A stretch of 64,000 nucleotides of DNA. Origin: Chimonanthus salicifolius. Taxonomy: Eukaryota; Streptophyta; Magnoliopsida; Laurales; Calycanthaceae. Both the position numbers and the translations under genes were made by a program. The stretch spans positions 26,146,869 to 26,210,868 of the forward strand of contig CM023533.1 in the NCBI GenBank assembly GCA_013350335.1. The letters are read 5' to 3'. The notes below the pieces were generated by a model. It ran no database searches. It was given only the letters and a program-made list of their open reading frames with translations, and was not told where the DNA came from. Below, piece after piece: positions 61,901 to 64,000 of the stretch. Each line of letters begins with the position of its first letter. Positions within the stretch are counted from its first letter, which is position 1.

Positions 61901-63154
61901 AATGAAATCTTGCTGTCAAAATCAAAGATTATACATGTCATTCAAATATTCGTCTCTTCACCACATTCACACTCTACTTCATGATGCAGAATTTGTTCAA
62001 CATTGAAAGATGTTTTATTTTTTTTCCCAATGTGTTATTTATTATTAACCTTGGATGAAGATATATAAGATTAGCATAATCTTTTATGATCTTCAGAAGG
62101 AACTAGGTAGTAAGTACTAAACTTATACAAGGATGGAATTTGTGGAAGTACCTTGAAAATCACAGATTTTTTTTGGTTGTGGTATGTGGTATTCATATCT
62201 ATAATGTAATTGTGTTTTTGTTGCGAGTAGAATTACGAAAGATGAGTTTTAAGTGCCATTTTTTGTTTGAGCACTGAAATGTTAGTTGTATTCTTTGTTT
62301 ACTGAATTAATTATGTTTAATGCATATATTCCTCTCAAAGATTTACTTGCTTTTGTGTACTGTCTGAGGTTTCATTTGAGCTTGTTGTCAATGATCTATC
62401 TGATGTTACTATTAATAGATGTGTTCTACAGTGATAACGTTTCTATTTTTAACATTACAATGCTTATTATAAATATTCAGTCAATACTTTGCTCATAGTT
62501 CTTCAGTTGTTCACACTACAGTGCTTGTATACTGAAAATAGAATATGTTCAATGTAGGTTGAGAGAAATTGACTAGTATAGAACATAGAATCTCTTTCCT
62601 GGATTGCCCTTCTCTTTAGTTTACATGATGAAACTGACTTTGTATTTTTTCAATGACATTATTCGTATTTTCTTTGTTTTAGATTTGTACATTAACTAGT
62701 GAATTAATTTGTCAGTTTTGAGGATTTGGATAGTACTTGCGATACCATCATTTATCTTAAAGATGAAGTTTGCTAGTTTTAGATATTGATATGGATCATA
62801 CAGAGCTCGATTCAGCGACATTTCTGTGTCTTTAAAACTAGTCCATGGAGGCATACCTTACAGGAAAACATTATCTGGGTAAATTCAATGTATCAAACTT
62901 CCTTTCAAATACCAATTATAAATGGATGTGTGTGCACAAGTTTTGAGTTGTCATGCAACACAATCCAACCTCTGATGAATGGGATATGGTTTCAATGATG
63001 ATGATTATGATGATGGTCAGCATGCATCTATTGTCTAAAAAAATTGTTCAGTTTAGTTGATTGGATAAATACCTTGATTTCTGAAGTAGTAGTGCTCAGC
63101 ATCTCATGATGTTCCTCTTTCGATTTGTTGTATCGTTCAATTACCGACTTCACA
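40252..63154 (-). CDS. AGL17-like: MADS-box transcription factor, AGL17/ANR1 clade (exons 2-7 visible, exon 1 off the right edge)
   Basis: Type II (MIKC) MADS-box gene read from right to left. Visible exons: 63073-63154 (82 nt, I region), 43642-43703 (62 nt, K), 40886-40985 (100 nt, K), 40763-40804 (42 nt), 40591-40674 (84 nt) and 40252-40413 (162 nt including the stop). All junctions have AG/GT signals and the frame runs through unbroken. The sizes 62, 100 and 42 are diagnostic of MIKC genes. Wording such as [41 protein letters not shown] and the tail motif [10 protein letters not shown] is that of AGL17, AGL16, AGL21 and ANR1, DNA-binding nuclear regulators that act largely in roots. The DNA-binding MADS exon is not in 63155-64000, so intron 1 exceeds 845 bp. 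Intron 2 is 19,369 bp and contains the viral insert. The family is certain; the exact orthologue is not. Confidence 0.93.
40591..40674 (-). CDS. AGL17-like: MADS gene exon 6
   Basis: 84 nt encoding [20 protein letters not shown] and then ENKELYQK. The duplicated QEN.ELY.K phrase is typical of the AGL17 clade. Acceptor TTGCAG, donor AAG|GTATTC. Confidence 0.93.
40763..40804 (-). CDS. AGL17-like: MADS gene exon 5
   Basis: 42 nt encoding [14 protein letters not shown]. Acceptor GTGCAG, donor AAG|GTCTTT. Confidence 0.93.
40886..40985 (-). CDS. AGL17-like: MADS gene exon 4 (K domain, second part)
   Basis: 100 nt. It completes Arg and encodes [19 protein letters not shown] and onward to RIKK. Acceptor CTGCAG, donor AAG|GTCCTG. 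The heptad-like leucines form the K-domain coiled coil used for MADS dimers and tetramers. Confidence 0.94.
40986..43641 (-). other. MADS gene intron 3, 2.7 kb
   Basis: Between K-domain exons 3 and 4. No repeat element recognised. A plus-strand stretch at 42399-42545 has splice-like ends and a short open frame but no recognisable protein. Confidence 0.75.
43642..43703 (-). CDS. AGL17-like: MADS gene exon 3 (K domain, first part)
   Basis: 62 nt, the classic length. It encodes [20 protein letters not shown] plus two bases of the next Arg codon. Acceptor ACTAG, donor CACCG|GTACAA. Confidence 0.92.
44100..47000 (-). mobile_element. LTR-retrotransposon-derived non-coding DNA
   Basis: TGTCATGCACTGACCCAAAG near 44128 and GGGACATGTGACA near 44151-44163 look like LTR-terminal sequence. 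Around 45.9 and 46.7-46.9 kb are LTR-type phrases (repeated GGTC(G/T)GACCGAT words, then ATAACTTGAGCTCCCGAGCTC and CTTGGGCTCGTTGGAAAGCC), similar in style to the solo LTR at 9986. I cannot define both ends or any pol gene. Confidence 0.45.
44895..45290. repeat. Irregular minisatellite of hairpin units (core CGAGGGATTACCCATCCTCG)
   Basis: About ten copies of a ~20-base core with self-complementary ends (CGAGG...CCTCG), separated by 10-30 bases of variable ACAT/TGCAT-rich spacer. The cores vary by a few substitutions. The open frames across it are artefacts of the repeat. It lies within the LTR-like region. Confidence 0.85.
47001..48866. other. Retroelement-like debris in intron 2
   Basis: A few gag-like words are readable on the plus strand near 47540-47600 ([13 protein letters not shown]), with many stops. 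No structure can be delimited. Confidence 0.25.
48868..49108. repeat. Tandem duplication, 124-bp period
   Basis: GTTCCAGT(A/T)AGATAC...CTGGGATGTATTGTGG...GATGGAAATAAGTGG occurs at 48868 and again at 48992, with moderate divergence. Confidence 0.85.
50001..50013 (+). repeat. Telomere-like TTAGGGTTTAGGG at the viral/TA junction
   Basis: Thirteen bases matching the plant telomere repeat lie exactly between the (TA)n tract and the first recognisable coat-protein codons. It may be filler DNA at the junction or chance. Confidence 0.5.
50014..50857 (-). pseudogene. Viral coat protein, N-terminal and central part, truncated
   Basis: About 285 codons from an ATG at 50857 with no internal stop before the (TA)n junction. 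The later part ([32 protein letters not shown]) resembles the conserved core of caulimovirid capsid proteins. It has lost its C-terminus at the integration breakpoint, where the frame runs into Ile-Tyr repeats. The zinc-finger-like end is at the opposite side of the insert (about 58.65-58.70 kb). Confidence 0.75.
51060..51653 (-). pseudogene. Viral movement protein, 30K superfamily
   Basis: 197 codons, open from ATG to stop. The central string [20 protein letters not shown] followed by a [14 protein letters not shown] strand fits the beta-rich core of 30K-type movement proteins, which line plasmodesmata and let virus pass between cells. It lies immediately upstream of the coat-protein region, with about 200 bases of damaged coding sequence between. 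Confidence 0.7.
51637..52850 (-). pseudogene. Viral coiled-coil protein, frameshifted
   Basis: Open frames 52482-52850, about 52253-52470, 51873-52139 and 51637-51849 follow one another in different registers with charged, heptad-like text (for example [20 protein letters not shown] and [14 protein letters not shown]). Together they suggest one long coiled-coil protein, as in the virion-associated or DNA-binding proteins of other caulimovirids. At least three frame disruptions. The ATG at 52850 directly follows the stop of the preceding ORF (TAAATG). Confidence 0.55.
52851..53697 (-). pseudogene. Viral ORF1, function unknown, frameshifted
   Basis: Starts 12 bases downstream of the primer-binding site. 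Two registers (53140-53697 and 52851-53213) join across a frameshift near 53.21 kb, giving roughly 275 codons ending in a TAA that abuts the next ATG. No domain recognised. Confidence 0.55.
53710..53721 (-). promoter_or_regulatory. Primer-binding site for initiator Met-tRNA
   Basis: TGGTATCAGAGC on the minus strand, the exact primer-binding motif used by Caulimoviridae (and many LTR elements) to prime minus-strand DNA. It lies between the leader and ORF1, as expected. Confidence 0.93.
53722..54530 (-). other. Viral leader region, minus-strand copy
   Basis: Non-coding stretch between the presumed transcription start (near 54.52 kb) and the primer-binding site, about 800 bases, in the size range of caulimovirid leaders. 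It includes a polyadenylation signal AATAAA on the minus strand (54368-54373) and telomere-like TAAACCCTAAACC at 53765-53777. Confidence 0.6.
54536..54805 (-). promoter_or_regulatory. Viral promoter, minus-strand copy
   Basis: On the minus strand an as-1-like element TGATGTAAGCCATGACGTCA (54786-54805), with one full TGACGTCA palindrome, precedes a TATA box CTATATAAAAA (about 54537-54548) by some 240 bases. It reads in the same direction as the MADS gene. Confidence 0.75.
54813..55045 (-). pseudogene. C-terminal remnant of viral last ORF, minus-strand copy
   Basis: 71 codons ([18 protein letters not shown]...) nearly identical to the end of the plus-strand copy at 56013-56264. Upstream it joins abruptly, by an internal deletion, to the FGNVYVRQ segment at the hairpin centre (about 55046-55072). 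Confidence 0.7.
55046..55119. repeat. Hairpin centre of the head-to-head viral junction
   Basis: GTCGTACGTATACATTT (55046-55062) and its inverse AAATGTATACGTACGAC (about 55103-55119) flank ~40 bases. Both arms encode the same (F)(E/G)NVYVRQ words outward, so this is where the two viral segments meet. Confidence 0.75.
55100..56264 (+). pseudogene. Viral last ORF, function unknown (plus-strand, inverted block)
   Basis: The frame 55077-55883 (about 260 viral codons) continues in two further registers (about 55909-56088 and 56013-56264) up to the promoter. Position just upstream of the promoter is where caulimovirids with a transactivator/inclusion-body gene carry it, but I see no motif that proves this. 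Predicted to be largely helical and charged, with a Glu/Lys-rich end. The last register begins with an ATG in both viral copies, so it may be a separate small overlapping ORF rather than damage. Confidence 0.55.
56035..56777 (+). repeat. Inverted repeat arm 2 (viral promoter and end of last ORF)
   Basis: Partner of 54300-55045. Homology ends at ATAAGTG (56777), and RT coding sequence of the minus-strand segment begins immediately after. Confidence 0.9.
56272..56540 (+). promoter_or_regulatory. Viral promoter, plus-strand copy
   Basis: as-1-like TGATGTAAGCCATTGCGTCA at 56272-56291, two TGACG-related half sites with about 12-bp centre spacing as in the 35S promoter. TATA box CTATATAAGG follows at about 56530-56539. 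AATAAA lies at 56704-56709. It points rightward, antisense to the viral protease/RT segment and to the MADS gene. Confidence 0.75.
56778..57610 (-). pseudogene. Viral reverse transcriptase, partial
   Basis: The polymerase core 57034-57486 contains the palm motifs: [10 protein letters not shown], an [17 protein letters not shown] stretch and the catalytic YIDD. Coding words continue upstream in frame to about 57.59 kb, and after a frameshift near 57.02 kb into the thumb/connection (56778-56998, KFLGV, YLGILN). It ends at the junction with the inverted block, so RNase H is missing. The enzyme would copy pregenomic RNA into DNA. Confidence 0.9.
57604..58700 (-). pseudogene. Viral zinc-finger-like motif, aspartic protease and linker
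   Basis: From the right, a Cys/His motif C-x2-C-x8-H-x3-C lies at about 58645-58700, then an open frame 57831-58640 with the retroviral-type aspartic protease core [11 protein letters not shown] and a downstream hydrophobic strand. A lysine-rich linker (57604-57795) follows in another register before RT. The stop just upstream of the zinc-finger motif breaks the link with the coat protein. Confidence 0.8.
59954..60205. repeat. Tandem duplication, 143-bp period
   Basis: CACATTGTTCCA...CTTTGAAGCAAGATGA...TGCCATGAT occurs at 59954 and 60097. The second copy is incomplete. Confidence 0.85.
60665..61010. repeat. Tandem duplication, 173-bp period
   Basis: Two units (60665-60837 and 60838-61010) start TGTAGCCTTTGTGAATTGTC and differ at only a few positions. 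Confidence 0.95.
63073..63154 (-). CDS. AGL17-like: MADS gene exon 2 (I region)
   Basis: 82 nt. Acceptor TTGCCAG, donor AAG|GTATTT. It encodes [18 protein letters not shown] and the following STTTSEIK; the first base completes a split Ser codon from exon 1. Confidence 0.9.
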
Positions 63155-64000
63155 CTGGCAATATAAGACCCTCGTCAGCATTTGTCACACTGCTGTACTA
63201 GTGAACAGGAAATCATTGTGCAAGAAAAGTTCGTGAAAAATGAATGAGGGGATGGAGAGCCACCCGTTTGAAAAACCTAAACTGCTGAATAAAATAAACT
63301 ATAGTAGGCAATGAGACTACATCTTATCATATTTATTATTGATTTGTAACCTATAATTTTTGGCTTCCTTGTGATTGTCTGGAGTTCACTTTTTGATAGA
63401 CATTAAAAAAAAAAAGAGGGAAAAAAACTAAGCACGCATTCAAGGGAGCCTAAAAGAAAAAGCCTTATAGCAAATTTCCTTCAAACCCTTTTGGAAGAAA
63501 AAAGACAATAAAACGAAAAGCCAAAATCTTTAAAATATGGGAAGCAAAATAATTATGGAGAAAGTCGGAAAAGGTATTCATAATGAAAAATTAGGACATA
63601 CTTGCATGTGGAGATTTTGAAATTGTTCGAAGGATAGAAGGGTTACAAGTAGGAGGGACTAAGAAAGTAGCTACCTTTAAGACTTCATAGAAGTCTTGGT
63701 GGATTGTGGAATAATCAAGAGCATTTTTTTTTAATAGAGTAGAGAGAATTTAGCCAACTGATGAGGATCCTGATATTTTTTGAGTTAAATATGTGGATTT
63801 TAAAAGTCAGAATGGTGTTAAAGTGAGTATAGATGCAATTGATGGGGAAGGTGACTATGAGGGGAAAATTGGATCCATTGGAACTCAAATCAAAATTTGT
63901 ATAAAAGTTTTATGAGAACTATTCTTAAGTGATAATTATTAATATATACTCTCTCTGTTTTATTTTAGTTGTCTCATTTAAAATATTTGTATTTTTTAAA
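63155..64000 (-). other. Start of MADS gene intron 1
   Basis: No MADS-domain coding sequence is seen here on the minus strand, so this is intron. AT-rich, no repeat identified. Confidence 0.65.

Larger units (their letters stand above)
43704..63072 (-). other. MADS gene intron 2, 19.4 kb, repeat-filled
   Basis: Between intact exons 2 and 3. From low to high coordinates it holds LTR-like debris and a hairpin minisatellite (44.1-47.0 kb), weak gag-like debris (47.0-48.0 kb), a 124-bp duplication (48.9 kb), the MITE plus viral insert (49752-59063), and two further tandem duplications (60.0 and 60.7 kb). The phase is 0 (AAG|TTC). Confidence 0.85.
59072..63072. other. Distal part of MADS intron 2
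   Basis: No gene or complete transposon recognised. Two tandem duplications are listed separately. Around 61865-62010 the phrase GAATTTGTTCAACATTGAAAG occurs twice about 130 bases apart. Confidence 0.6.

Overview
This is plant nuclear DNA, probably from a woody angiosperm; I cannot name the species. It is AT-rich, contains spliced and intronless plant genes, and is dominated by transposable elements. I assign four host protein genes: two tandem L-type lectin receptor kinases (+ strand, 4.8 and 13.8 kb), one small gene with a 5' UTR intron (+, 22.0-22.8 kb), and one MADS-box gene of the AGL17/ANR1 clade (-, 40.25 kb to beyond the right edge). A fifth transcript start (+, 33.3 kb) looks real, but I cannot assign it a protein.

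0-16.3 kb: a tandemly duplicated block (about 2.09-7.43 and 9.02-16.28 kb), each copy carrying one lectin receptor kinase. After duplication the copies were hit by different insertions: a Mutator-like MITE only in copy 1, and a 2.3-kb solo LTR plus a 1-kb fold-back element only in copy 2. The partner copy gives the empty site each time. Kinase 1 has a pair of compensating frameshifts in its C-terminal tail. hAT-type MITEs built of ATCGGCCGAT palindromes lie at 477-765 and, nested in the solo LTR, at 10064-10277. A TRIM lies between the copies.

16.3-33 kb: mostly repeats (hAT-like MITEs, several tRNA-derived SINEs, a 5'-truncated LINE with target-site duplication, a TRIM, nested Tourist-like MITEs, a 300-bp LTR palindrome), with one small gene.

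33-64 kb: the candidate transcript start, T-rich duplicated intergenic DNA, then the MADS gene. Exons 2-7 show correct splice sites, intact frames and family-typical sizes (82, 62, 100, 42, 84, 162 nt); exon 1 lies outside the window. Intron 2 is 19.4 kb. It holds retroelement debris, a hairpin minisatellite, and a 9.3-kb nested structure (49752-59063): a hAT-like MITE with 8-bp target duplications whose internal (TA)n has captured an endogenous pararetrovirus (Caulimoviridae).

The viral insert reads best as one genome opened inside the coat-protein region and integrated between the two halves of the TA repeat. In its middle, the last ORF and promoter are inverted and duplicated, and RNase H is missing. 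The result is a pair of divergent viral promoters and about 740-bp inverted arms inside a host intron. All viral reading frames I can follow are broken.
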